Positions 26,180-34,620 of a DNA stretch of 64,000 nt are shown in pieces. The DNA lies in contig NZ_JACHJJ010000015.1 in the NCBI RefSeq assembly GCF_014203605.1, positions 1-64,000 on the forward strand, given 5' to 3'. Every line of letters starts with the position of its first letter. Within the stretch, counting starts at the first letter, position 1. The notes beneath the pieces are model-generated. The model did not search any database and had not been told where the DNA came from. It worked only from the letters and a program-made list of their open reading frames with translations. Both the position numbers and the translations under genes were made by a program. Source of the stretch: Thiemannella venezuelensis (GTDB lineage Bacteria; Actinomycetota; Actinomycetes; Streptosporangiales; Streptosporangiaceae).

Positions 26180-26589
26180 GGGTCACTCCTGTTCGTGCTG
26201 GTCCGGCTGATCTCCGCGCGGACGTTGACGGTGAACTCCGGCCTGTTGTTGGCGTCGACGCCGATGAAGACCGGCCCCGACTGGAGGCCGACGGCGAGCT
26301 GCAGCCATGTGCCGCCGGACAGCTCGCGGGAGCCGAGACCGTGCAGCGCGTCGTAGACCTGCTCGGCCAGGACCTCCGCTGTACGCACGTCGGCGGCCGG
26401 CCCGCGCACCCGAACCTGGATGCGGGGCTCGTCGTAGTCGTCGCCGAGCGAGGATTCCTGGCCGCCGTACCGGGCCAGGACGATGCACGTGTCCGGGCTG
26501 GTTGGCATCCGGGTGAGGAAGATGGTCCCGGGGTAGGAGCCGACGGCCAGGTCTTCCAGCAGTTGCGCCAGTTCTTCCAGGAGGGTCAT
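26176..26589 (-). CDS. Tail terminator/minor capsid-type protein
   Basis: The 137-residue protein has the alpha-beta pattern LLEELAQLLEDL, PRIQVRVRGPAADVRTAEVLAEQVYDALHGL, typical of siphophage tail terminators that cap the tube. Overlaps the major tail gene (ATGA). Confidence 0.75.
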   Translation of the reverse strand: MTLLEELAQLLEDLAVGSYPGTIFLTRMPTSPDTCIVLARYGGQESSLGDDYDEPRIQVRVRGPAADVRTAEVLAEQVYDALHGLGSRELSGGTWLQLAVGLQSGPVFIGVDANNRPEFTVNVRAEISRTSTNRSDP

Positions 26590-26732
26590 TTCACCCCCTG
26601 TGCGAATCGGTGTGCCCGAATAGGTGATTCGGTTGGCGCGTTAATTGTGGTTTGCTGGGTTCACGGCGATTCGCGTGACGTGTGTGCTTTACGCTGACAA
26701 GTCCTCGGGACCGATCCAGCACGGAGCGCACC

Positions 26733-27416
26733 ATGGCACGCAGCAATTCCAAATCCGCAGGCTGCCTGACTCTAGTCGTCATCCTCCTCGTGGTCGGCGG
26801 CTGCATGCGGCTGTTCGGCTACGAGACCGAGTCGGAGAAGGCAGCCGCGGCCGCCGAAGCCATACGCGCCAAAGGACTGCCCGACCTGCGAGGTAAGACT
26901 CTCGCTGAAGCTGAGAATGCCATCCGGGCGATGGACATCAGCTTCGACGACGAGGGCATCGGCTCGTTCGATTCCTGCGACGACAAGACCGACTGCATCG
27001 TTTTCCGGATGTCGCTCAAGCCCGGCACTGTCGTCGGAAGATACGGCAAGGTCACGGTCACGTGGACGACCAGTGAAGAGCGCGCCTGGTACGGCAAGTG
27101 GAAGAAGATGCCGAAGGTCATCGGCTGGTCGGAGGAGAAGGCCGAGCGTTTCTTCACGCCGGTGGAGACCGCGGTCGAGTCGGAGAGCCGTGAGAGTAAG
27201 CGGGTGGCTTACGGCAAGGACGTGGTGATCGCGACCTCTCCGAAGGCCGGCGCGCCGCTGCGACTCGGGCAGAAGATCCGGGTGGTGATTGGCTACAACC
27301 TGGACGATCCGAACAGCAGCACGGGCACCGGGAACGGGAACACCGATGTCGACGTCGACCTGGGCAACGGTGGCGGCGGCGAGTCCCGGTTCTGCAGCCG
27401 ACGCTGGTGGTGCTAG
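26733..27416 (+). CDS. PASTA-domain lipoprotein, probable moron
   Basis: The 227-residue protein has a signal with lipobox (LVVILLVVGGC, lipidated Cys at 24 by position), then two PASTA-like modules (GLPDLRGKTLAEAENAIRAMDI and KMPKVIGWSEEKAERFF, each followed by SLKPGT/SPKAGA turns), and a Gly/Asn tail. It is on the plus strand inside the leftward late operon, with its own upstream AT-rich region and GGAGCG site, so it is probably expressed in lysogens. A role at the cell surface, for example exclusion of other phages, is inference. Confidence 0.8.
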   Translation: MARSNSKSAGCLTLVVILLVVGGCMRLFGYETESEKAAAAAEAIRAKGLPDLRGKTLAEAENAIRAMDISFDDEGIGSFDSCDDKTDCIVFRMSLKPGTVVGRYGKVTVTWTTSEERAWYGKWKKMPKVIGWSEEKAERFFTPVETAVESESRESKRVAYGKDVVIATSPKAGAPLRLGQKIRVVIGYNLDDPNSSTGTGNGNTDVDVDLGNGGGGESRFCSRRWWC

Positions 27417-27417
27417 G

Positions 27418-27768
27418 TCACCGGAGTGCTCGCCGGAGCTCGGCCGCGACCAGCTCACCCATCGTGGAGGCCTCGTCGGTCATCGGCTGCTCGAGGTATT
27501 TCGCCTGTCGGCCGGGGTCGTGCCGCCAGGTGAGTTCTTCGTGCTGGCGGACCGCATACGGCGTGTCGTAGGAGACGGCGGCGCGCAGGGCGCCCTCGTC
27601 CACGCTCGCGACGCCGGAGCGCTCCAGCGTCGCCTCCTCGATCGGCACCAGATCCCGGCTGGCCTTCAGGAGGTGTTCGGCGGCCTTCCGTAAGCCGAGG
27701 ACGGCGGCTGCGCGCTGCTTCGCCTTGATCTTGCCGACGTTGGATCGGTAGACGGCGCGCTGCGGCAT
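27418..27768 (-). CDS. HK97 gp10-like tail completion protein
   Basis: The 116-residue protein has KAAEHLLKASRDLVPIEEATLERSG and VSYDTPYAVRQHEELTWRHD, hallmarks of the gp10 family that completes the neck. It abuts the opposite-strand lipoprotein gene by two bases, so the moron was inserted without loss of coding sequence. Confidence 0.8.
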   Translation of the reverse strand: MPQRAVYRSNVGKIKAKQRAAAVLGLRKAAEHLLKASRDLVPIEEATLERSGVASVDEGALRAAVSYDTPYAVRQHEELTWRHDPGRQAKYLEQPMTDEASTMGELVAAELRRALR

Positions 27769-27780
27769 GGACAGCCTCCT

Positions 27781-28095
27781 CTACTGGAGTGCGACTTCGA
27801 GGTGATCCGGTGTCGGGAGGCCGCCGCCGTCCCGCCGCGCGGAGACGAGCACCGTGGTGGTGCGGCCGTTCACCGTGACGCGGGACCCGACCGGGCACGT
27901 CGTCGACAACGGCATGTAGACCGTCGTCTCGGAGACGACCTGGCCGCCCGTCGCGTCCCGGACCAGACGGCGCTTGTCGTCGACGAAGCAGCGCACGGTG
28001 GTGGCGTCGTCGTACTCGGGGCCGTACGGCCCCTCGCCGGTGAGCGCTTCCACGGTGACGGTGTGTCGGAGCAGGAACGCGGGCAGATCACTCAT
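27781..28095 (-). CDS. Head-tail stopper/connector
   Basis: This 104-residue protein is mostly beta (TVTVEALTGEGPYGPEYDDATTVRCFVDDKRR). It lies between the adaptor and gp10-like genes as stopper proteins do. Overlaps the upstream gene by eight bases. Confidence 0.7.
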   Translation of the reverse strand: MSDLPAFLLRHTVTVEALTGEGPYGPEYDDATTVRCFVDDKRRLVRDATGGQVVSETTVYMPLSTTCPVGSRVTVNGRTTTVLVSARRDGGGLPTPDHLEVALQ

Positions 28096-28510
28096 CGGTG
28101 GTCTCGCACACCTGGTAGGAGTACGGTGACTGCCCGGTCAGCCCCGCCTGAGCGAGGACCATCGCGGCCTGGGGTGCGAGACGGGTAGCAGCTGAGCCAC
28201 CACCCGCCCCGCCGCTCGAGGATCGGCGGCCGAGCCGAACCGAGCCGATCGCGACATCCCCGTACTCGGCGGTCGCGTTCGTGCCGTCCTCTCCCACAGC
28301 GACCCACGCGTGGACCTGCTCGATCGTCGCCTCTTCCAGCGCGGTGAGCACGGCGGCCTCGGTCGCGACCCCGTCGTCGTCGACGTCGTAGACGGCGCAG
28401 AGCAGCGCCTGGTCGACGAGCCGGGATGCCCGGGCCAGGAGAAGGCCGATGTTGGAGGGGGCCGTGGTGTCGGTGTACGTCTCGTACTGCTCGCTGGTGG
28501 CGTGCGCCAT
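28088..28510 (-). CDS. Head-tail adaptor protein
   Basis: The 140-residue helical protein (APSNIGLLLARASRLVDQALL, AVLTALEEATIEQVHAWVAVGE) fits the gp6/gp15-type adaptor that docks on the portal. Position immediately after capsid-associated genes supports it. Confidence 0.75.
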   Translation of the reverse strand: MAHATSEQYETYTDTTAPSNIGLLLARASRLVDQALLCAVYDVDDDGVATEAAVLTALEEATIEQVHAWVAVGEDGTNATAEYGDVAIGSVRLGRRSSSGGAGGGSAATRLAPQAAMVLAQAGLTGQSPYSYQVCETTDE

Positions 28511-28595
28511 CGGCGGCCTCCCTCCGTGGTGGTTGTACGCGGGCGGGCTACGCGCACCCTCAGACCCTCACCCGCCCGCGCGAACATGGGGGTCG

Positions 28596-28943
28596 TCAGT
28601 CCAGGACTGCGACCGTGACCGACGTCGGCGTCGTCCCGGTGTAGTTGATCCACACCGAACCGTCGGCCTGCCGGAACTCGGGCCCGAACGGGCCGAACAG
28701 CCGGTGCTCGCCGGCCGGGATGGAACCGCCGCCGTCCGCGATGGCTCGGGATCCGCGGCCGACCGTGCCCGGGGTGGGGAATGCGACGGTCAGGCTCGCG
28801 TCGTCGCCGTTGCGGATCCACACCCGCCGGTCGGCCGTCCACGCGAACGAATTGCCGTCGGTGAGCTCCGCCGCGGTGTCGACGGTTTCGAGGTTGATGC
28901 CGTCCTCGGAGGAGGCGACGGCGGTGAGAGCGGTGCGCGCCAT
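28596..28943 (-). CDS. Small beta-rich virion protein (possible head decoration)
   Basis: The 115-residue protein has RRVWIRNGDDASLTVAFPTPG and GSVWINYTGTTPTSVTVAVLD, an immunoglobulin/jelly-roll-like pattern. It is between capsid and connector genes, which suggests a decoration role; that is inference. Confidence 0.55.
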   Translation of the reverse strand: MARTALTAVASSEDGINLETVDTAAELTDGNSFAWTADRRVWIRNGDDASLTVAFPTPGTVGRGSRAIADGGGSIPAGEHRLFGPFGPEFRQADGSVWINYTGTTPTSVTVAVLD

Positions 28944-28946
28944 GGG

Positions 28947-29237
28947 CTACGCCTCCTGGGTGGTGGTCTTCTTGGCGGCACGTCCGCGGCTCTTCGGCCG
29001 GGGGGAGGAAGGCGCCGAGGGCGGGGTCCCGGCGCCCTCCACGACGACGAGAGGCTTCTCCCGACGCTGAATGTCGGGCTCCTCGGTGATCCCGAACACG
29101 GCTGGCACCTCGCGCAGCGCCGCGGCGAGTTCGGGGGCCTCGACCACGGCCCGGCCGTCCACGAAGTAGACGAGCCCGGCCGTGGTGCGGATCGGCACCT
29201 CCCCAGCAGGGAAGCGCGTACAGCGGAAGACCGGCAC
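28947..29237 (-). CDS. Small capsid-module protein, unknown function
   Basis: The 96-residue protein has an ordered N-terminal half (FRCTRFPAGEVPIRTTAGLVYFVDGRAVV) and a Lys/Pro-rich C-terminal tail. Adjacent to the major capsid gene (one-base gap). Confidence 0.55.
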   Translation of the reverse strand: MPVFRCTRFPAGEVPIRTTAGLVYFVDGRAVVEAPELAAALREVPAVFGITEEPDIQRREKPLVVVEGAGTPPSAPSSPRPKSRGRAAKKTTTQEA

Positions 29238-29238
29238 G

Positions 29239-30465
29239 TCAGGCCCCGGACGGGGCGCCGACGCGGAGGATCTTGCCGTGCTTCTTCTCGTTGCCGTACT
29301 TGAGGCCGATCTCGCCGTAGATCTGCTTCTTCTCGGCGGCGCCGGTCCGGGCGAGGTCCTCCACGAACAGGTGGCCCTTGCCGGGGATCGGCAGGAACAC
29401 CGGGGAGCACTCCTCCAGGCTGACGACGGCCAGCGTGGAGGTGGGCATGTGCCGGTTGAGCATGAGGTTGATGCGGCCGAAGTCGCACTCGAACGTCATC
29501 AGGGACACGCCTCCGACCGAGCGGGACGACTCCTGGAAGTTCTTGTCCTTGATGTAGATCTTCGTCAGGGCCCGCTTCAGCGACGCGCCGCACATGATGG
29601 TGGCGGTCTCGGACTCCTGGATGCCGCCGTTCTCCCACACCTGCTGCATCAGGTCGCTGATGATCGCCTCGGTGAGCGGGGTGGCCTCGTACACTGCGGC
29701 GCCGCCGTCGGTGCCGAACGCGACCGCGCCGCCGCCGGGCCGGGTCGCGATGGTGAAGGTGTTGGCGTCCGGCGCGGTACGCACGTAGTAGATGGTGTCC
29801 TCGGTCAGCACCGAGCTGGCGCCGCCGGTCAGGGTGGTGACGGTGATCTGGTCGCCGACCGCCAGGCCGTGGGAGGTGAGCGTCCACACCTCGGTGTCGG
29901 CCTCGATCGTCGCCGTGCCGATCAGCGTGCCCTGGGTGGAGACGTTGGTGGAGGTGGCCTCCAGGATGCCGCGGGTCCGCCTGGCCGTGGCGTTGCTGCT
30001 CGGGTTGTTGAAGGTGCCGGTGATGAACGACTTCTCGACATCCCTCGCGATCTGCTTGAGGTGCTGCTCGATCTGCCAGTCCAGCTCGTTGAGCACCGGG
30101 TTGGAGCCGGAGACACCGACCGATCCGGCGTGCGAGGACCCCGTGGACGCCACCTGGCCGGTCGCCGCGAGCTTCGTGTACGACAGCTCCAGCGCCTCGG
30201 TGTGGATCTCGACGACGTTGTTGACGTTGAACCGCACGCGGGCCTCGGCGGTGGGCGCGTCGGCGCCCTCCAGGCGCTGTCGGGACGCCGACGCGTCGCG
30301 CAGGTCGTAGCCCTGCCACTGGAACAGGGTGGCCGAGGCTGCCTCGCCGCCGGTCAGGCCGCCGATCGCGCTGAGGAAGGGGGTGTCGGCCGGGGTGACG
30401 GCGAAGAGCTCGCCGACGTAGTTCGGCAGGTCGAAGGTGTCGCCCTGCCCGGTGATGCCCGCCAT
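29239..30465 (-). CDS. Major capsid protein (DUF5309/SU10-like HK97 fold)
   Basis: The protein is 408 residues. The start (FDLPNYVGELFAVTPADTPFLSAIGGL) and end (HLFVEDLARTGAAEKKQIYGEIGLKYGNEKKHGKI) are diagnostic for the SU10/DUF5309 capsid family. A Thr-rich beta insertion at about 180-260 (WTLTSHGLAVGDQITVTTL, EDTIYYVRTAPDANTFTIAT) looks like an extra Ig-like or E-loop-linked surface domain. It lies downstream of a scaffold gene. Confidence 0.9.
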   Translation of the reverse strand: MAGITGQGDTFDLPNYVGELFAVTPADTPFLSAIGGLTGGEAASATLFQWQGYDLRDASASRQRLEGADAPTAEARVRFNVNNVVEIHTEALELSYTKLAATGQVASTGSSHAGSVGVSGSNPVLNELDWQIEQHLKQIARDVEKSFITGTFNNPSSNATARRTRGILEATSTNVSTQGTLIGTATIEADTEVWTLTSHGLAVGDQITVTTLTGGASSVLTEDTIYYVRTAPDANTFTIATRPGGGAVAFGTDGGAAVYEATPLTEAIISDLMQQVWENGGIQESETATIMCGASLKRALTKIYIKDKNFQESSRSVGGVSLMTFECDFGRINLMLNRHMPTSTLAVVSLEECSPVFLPIPGKGHLFVEDLARTGAAEKKQIYGEIGLKYGNEKKHGKILRVGAPSGA

Positions 30466-30519
30466 GGGTCATCCTCTCTGGTCGAGGTCGGGCAGGCGTT
30501 CGGGCCTGGCCCTAGTTGG

Positions 30520-31167
30520 TTACTGGCTGGACTGCTGAATGAGCAGCGCGCTCTTGAGCTGCCGCGCCGTCTTCCAGTCGCCCTTGCTCTCGGCGTCGGC
30601 GATCTGGTCGCGGAGGCTTCGCGGTGCTTGGCCGCCGCCGTTGCCGGCCCCGAAGTCGCCGCCCGAGGAGGGCGGAACCTGGGGAGTAGGCGGTACGACG
30701 GGCGCAGCCGGGGCGGCTGCCATCCACGGGTTCGCGGTCAGCGCGGCCTGGATCGCCTCGGCGAGCTTCGCAGGGAAGTCCTCCGCTGAGGGGTCGAGGC
30801 CCTTCGCGCGCTCCATGAATGCGACCGAGCCGAGGAGGGCGTCGGGGTTGACGCCGTGCGCGGCTGCGGTGGTGTAGGCGTGCCGGAGCACGGTCTCCGA
30901 CCGTGCGGTGGTCCTGTACTTCGCGGACTCGTCGCGCAGGTCGCGGATGTGCTTCTGCCACTTCTGCGGGAGCTTCGCCAGGTCCTCGCTGTCGTCGCCC
31001 TGGGAGGACGGCGGCGGCGGGGTCCAGGTGGGCGGCTGCGGAACCGGAGGCGACGCGGGAGGCTGGGCCTGCTGCGCAGGAGCGGGGGTCGGCGGCTGCG
31101 CCTGAACGGGCGGAGCCGGGGCGGCCGGGGGCTGTCCGGCATCAGCGGGCGGGACGGGCATGGACAT
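30520..31167 (-). CDS. Capsid scaffolding protein
   Basis: The 215-residue protein has a Pro/Gln/Ala-rich N-terminus (residues 1-60), a helical core with KLPQKWQKHIRDLRDESAKYR, and a basic C-terminus. This is the DUF4355-like scaffold layout. Encoded directly before the capsid protein. Confidence 0.8.
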   Translation of the reverse strand: MSMPVPPADAGQPPAAPAPPVQAQPPTPAPAQQAQPPASPPVPQPPTWTPPPPSSQGDDSEDLAKLPQKWQKHIRDLRDESAKYRTTARSETVLRHAYTTAAAHGVNPDALLGSVAFMERAKGLDPSAEDFPAKLAEAIQAALTANPWMAAAPAAPVVPPTPQVPPSSGGDFGAGNGGGQAPRSLRDQIADAESKGDWKTARQLKSALLIQQSSQ

Positions 31168-31314
31168 GGAGACCCTCCTGGGGGCTCGCGGTGGTGGAGC
31201 CCGGCACCTGGCCGGGCGAAGGGGTTTTGGACCGCTCCGGGCGGCCCGTTTTCGGGTGTCCGTCTCCGGACATTCGGGACGGAAGTTGATCGTTTAGGCG
31301 TATGGTGCGTTCTT

Positions 31315-31926
31315 GTGCACCCTCCGCAGCATCAGCCCCAGCAGCCGTACGGCCAGCCAACCCAGCAGCAGCCGTACATGACGCAGCCGCTGCCGTACGG
31401 GCCGCCGACGCAGCAGGTACCGCCCGGCTGGCAGCAGCAGCCCTATGGGCCGCCGCCCGGCTGGCAGCCGCCCCTGCCGCCGCCCAAGAAACGGGGAGGC
31501 GGGCTCGCGCTCGCTGTCGCCGCCAGCGTGGTGGCTGTGCTCGCGGTCTTCGGTGGAATCGTCGCGCTCACGGATGGCGAGACGACGACCACGGCCACGC
31601 AGGAGGCGAGCAGCACCGCCGAGACCAAGAAGGCGAAGTCGTCGAAGAAGCCGACGCCGAAGCCGGCCTCAACGCGGATGACGCGCACGGACAGGGAGGC
31701 GCTGTTCGTGGCCACGGTGAAGCAGCAGGACGCGCTGCGCAACGCGGACCCTGAGGACCTGGTGAAGCTGGGCAGGGAGATGTGCAAGGCGCTGGACGAC
31801 GGCTACACCCTCACCCAGGTCGCAACATCCGGCGTGGAGCAGTTCGGGTTGGAGACGTCAGCGTTCGTGGCGGGTGCGGCGATTGTTGGCCTGTGTCCTC
31901 GCCACAAGGGGAAGATCCCCGACTAA
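31315..31926 (+). CDS. DUF732 membrane-anchored protein, probable moron
   Basis: The protein is about 203 residues. A Gln/Pro/Tyr-rich cytoplasmic N-terminus is followed by a membrane helix (LALAVAASVVAVLAVFGGIVAL, about residues 68-89), a Thr/Lys linker, and a C-terminal DUF732 domain (FVATVKQQDALRNADPEDLVKLGREMCKALDDGYTL, GAAIVGLC). It is on the plus strand between scaffold and MuF genes. A TATGGT hexamer at 31,301-31,306 would start transcription near the GTG, so the mRNA may be leaderless. DUF732 proteins are cell-surface or secreted in mycobacteria and relatives. Confidence 0.75.
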   Translation: MHPPQHQPQQPYGQPTQQQPYMTQPLPYGPPTQQVPPGWQQQPYGPPPGWQPPLPPPKKRGGGLALAVAASVVAVLAVFGGIVALTDGETTTTATQEASSTAETKKAKSSKKPTPKPASTRMTRTDREALFVATVKQQDALRNADPEDLVKLGREMCKALDDGYTLTQVATSGVEQFGLETSAFVAGAAIVGLCPRHKGKIPD

Positions 31927-32035
31927 GCCCTATCGTTGCTTTCGGGCTCATCCTCTGGGCGGACCGCGTCCACCGGCAGCGTCTCCTCGACCGCCCACCG
32001 GGCGAACAGCCCTCGAACCTCGGGTGTCTGCTCAC

Positions 32036-34588
32036 TCACGGGATGACCTCCAAGTCGACGCGGTGGACGCCGTCCACGATGCCATGGTCAACAACCACCC
32101 GGTAGCGGAGACCACGATCCAGGAGGATCTCTGCCGCGGAGTGCATCTCGGTGAGCTGCAGCGCGCGGGTGCCGGCGGGGACGAGGATCCGGTACACGGT
32201 CGGGAAGCGCGCGTCCGAGCCCTGACGTGAGCCGACGTCCTGCCCCCACAGGCCGGTGACGAAGTCCTGCGCGACGTCATCCCGGGCGGACGCCGAGGAG
32301 AACGCGTCGCCGCGCCATTCCAGACCCTCGTTGCCGCCAGCCGGATCCCACATCGACGGGTCCGCGAGCGCCTTGTGAGGTTCCCGGACGCCTCGGTAGA
32401 CGACCAGGTCGCGTTTCGTGGGGGCGAGCTGCATCATCCGGTCCATCCGGGTGATGTGCTCCCGGATACGGTCCGGGACGCCGTCGTCGAGCTGGCCGCC
32501 GCGGGCCGCGTACAGCGCCCGGTTCATGAGCGCGTACACGTTCTCGTTGCCGGTGTCGCCGGTGTAGGCCGCGATGGTCCGCTCGAACTCCTGCAGTTCC
32601 CGCTGCCGGATCTTCCGGTCGAGGATGCCGCCCCGGATGACCTGCCCGTAGGCGGGTGCCGACAGGAGAGCGTCCTCGCCGCGCTTGGCTACGGCCAGGC
32701 GCCGCTCGTAGTCGGCGCGCTCCGCCGCTGTGGGCTTCTTCGCCTTCGCCTTGGCTTTCGGCTTCGGCTCGGGCTTCGGCTTCTCTGCTGCCCGCTTGGC
32801 TGCGGCCTCGACGACGGCCTGCTCGTCGGCCTTCTTCTTTGCGGCCGCCGCGTCCTGCTCGGCCTGGGCGGCGTGCGGGTCGCGGTCCCCGGTGTACGGC
32901 TCTTCCAGCGAGATGAAGTGCTTGTGCTGGTCTCCGATGACCACCGCAGCGTCACGGTCAGCCTGGGTCAGCGTCTTCTGGTTCTCCTCGGGGACGATGC
33001 GCGCGTCCGGCTGCCGGTTGAGCATCCGGAGCGCCTGGTCGACCTGCGCGCGGGGCAGGTCGGTGAGGAGTGCCCGGAGGCGGGTGAGGCTGACCCACCT
33101 GCCAGGCTCGGAGAGCTGGGCGTAGGCGGCGCGGATGCGGCCCTCGATGGTCCGCGGCCGGGCCGCCTCCTGCTCGGCGGCAGTGCGGCGGGCCTTCTCC
33201 TCGGCTTCGCGGCGAGCGGCCTCGGCAGCCTCGCGGGCCTTCCGCTCGACTTCCTCCCGTGCGCGCTGCGCCTGCTCCGCCTGCTCGCGGGCTTCGGCTT
33301 CGCGTCGGGCCTGCTCGCGCGCGGCGGCCTTCTCATATGCCTCCCGCCGGGCCTGCTCCTCCGCGGCCTTCTGCTCGGCGTCCGGGTCCACGGTGGGGGC
33401 ATTGTCGATGGTGGGCGGCGGCTCCAGGTCGGTGACGGGGCCGCCCTTCGGCCCGCCCGCCGGCGGGATGTTGCCCGCGCCGAGCTGCTCCCGGTAGGTG
33501 AGCCGCTTCAGCTTCGGGTGGGCCTTCAGGTGCTCGCGGAGCGCGGCCTGAGCCTGCCGGACCTTCGCGCGCGCGGCCCGCTTCCCGGCCTCGTCGAGGG
33601 CACCGAGCTCCTGCTCCTTCGCGGCCCGGATCCGCCGCTCCAGGGCGCGCTGCCGCTGGCGGGCCTTGTCGCCGTCCGGGTCCGCGGTCTCCCGCGTCGG
33701 CGGCTTCGTGACGCCAGGCAGGTACGCGCTGAAGCTGTGCCTGCAGTTGGGGTGCTGGAAACCGCGCGCCCTGGCCTGGTCGAGGGTGGCGAGCACGTGC
33801 ACGGTGAGCATCTCTCCGTCGCGGGTCGCGTGCTCGACGCGCAGCTTCCCGACCGGCCCGGCGTCGCGCCGGAGCACCCGGCCCTCGTACGGCCTGCACT
33901 TCGCGCATTCCTGGCCGTGGTCGGAGACGATGACGAGGTCGATGCCGATCTCGGCGAGCCGGTCGGTCTGGGCGGTCATGGCGGCGCGGGCGACGTTGGT
34001 GCGGCCGATCATCTCCGCGTAGCTCGACAAGCGCCACCTGCGGTTGGCCTTGTCGATGAAGGAGACGACGCCCTTGTCGATGAGGCGCTGCCATGCCGCC
34101 TGGGAGGCCTGCCGCCGGGTGAAGGCACCGCTGGCGATGCGCGCCGCCGCGTCGGCCTGGACCGCTCGGTAGGCGTCGACCGGGGCGCGGAGGATGTTGC
34201 CCTCGACCATGCCGAGGTCGCGGTGCAGCGCGGCGGCGATCCGCTCGATGACGGCCAGGCCGGGAATCTGCTTCTGCGCCTGCTTGGCGTCGTCGCGGAT
34301 CAGCTTCGACACGGGCAGGTCCACCAGGGCGGTGCCGTACCCGTTGAGGTACGCCTTCCGGATCGCCTCCCGCACCGCGGCGCTCTTCGTCTTCTGCAGC
34401 CTGGCGTGGACAGCCTGAGCGGCGGCCTGCAGCCGGCGGACCGCGTCCAGCTTCACCTCGGCGGTCGGCGCGTCCAGCCCCTTGCGGAGTTCGGTGGCGA
34501 CGACGTGGACGAGGCTGGCTTCGACGTTCCGGTAGAGGTCGGCGACGGTGCCGGCAAGGGAGTCGAGGAGGTCCTGGTCCACAGCCAC
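32036..34588 (-). CDS. MuF-like minor capsid protein fused to ADP-ribosyltransferase
   Basis: The protein is 850 residues. Residues 1-290 are MuF/gp2-like with zinc-type CAKCRPYEGR and HPNCRHSFSAYLPG. A long charged coiled coil (about 395-480) follows. Then a winged-helix-like module (about 480-570: RIRAAYAQLSEPGRWVSLTRLRALL, VPEENQKTLTQADRDAAV), a Lys/Pro linker, and a C-terminal ADP-ribosyltransferase domain. The latter shows Arg in VVYRGVRE (about 731), DAFSSAS (about 758) and the catalytic Glu in SAAEILLDRGLRYRVV (about 821). It would be packaged and injected to modify host proteins. Confidence 0.82.
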   Translation of the reverse strand: MAVDQDLLDSLAGTVADLYRNVEASLVHVVATELRKGLDAPTAEVKLDAVRRLQAAAQAVHARLQKTKSAAVREAIRKAYLNGYGTALVDLPVSKLIRDDAKQAQKQIPGLAVIERIAAALHRDLGMVEGNILRAPVDAYRAVQADAAARIASGAFTRRQASQAAWQRLIDKGVVSFIDKANRRWRLSSYAEMIGRTNVARAAMTAQTDRLAEIGIDLVIVSDHGQECAKCRPYEGRVLRRDAGPVGKLRVEHATRDGEMLTVHVLATLDQARARGFQHPNCRHSFSAYLPGVTKPPTRETADPDGDKARQRQRALERRIRAAKEQELGALDEAGKRAARAKVRQAQAALREHLKAHPKLKRLTYREQLGAGNIPPAGGPKGGPVTDLEPPPTIDNAPTVDPDAEQKAAEEQARREAYEKAAAREQARREAEAREQAEQAQRAREEVERKAREAAEAARREAEEKARRTAAEQEAARPRTIEGRIRAAYAQLSEPGRWVSLTRLRALLTDLPRAQVDQALRMLNRQPDARIVPEENQKTLTQADRDAAVVIGDQHKHFISLEEPYTGDRDPHAAQAEQDAAAAKKKADEQAVVEAAAKRAAEKPKPEPKPKAKAKAKKPTAAERADYERRLAVAKRGEDALLSAPAYGQVIRGGILDRKIRQRELQEFERTIAAYTGDTGNENVYALMNRALYAARGGQLDDGVPDRIREHITRMDRMMQLAPTKRDLVVYRGVREPHKALADPSMWDPAGGNEGLEWRGDAFSSASARDDVAQDFVTGLWGQDVGSRQGSDARFPTVYRILVPAGTRALQLTEMHSAAEILLDRGLRYRVVVDHGIVDGVHRVDLEVIP

Positions 34589-34620
34589 GAGGACCCCCTC
34601 GCTGAACTATTCACTCCGGG

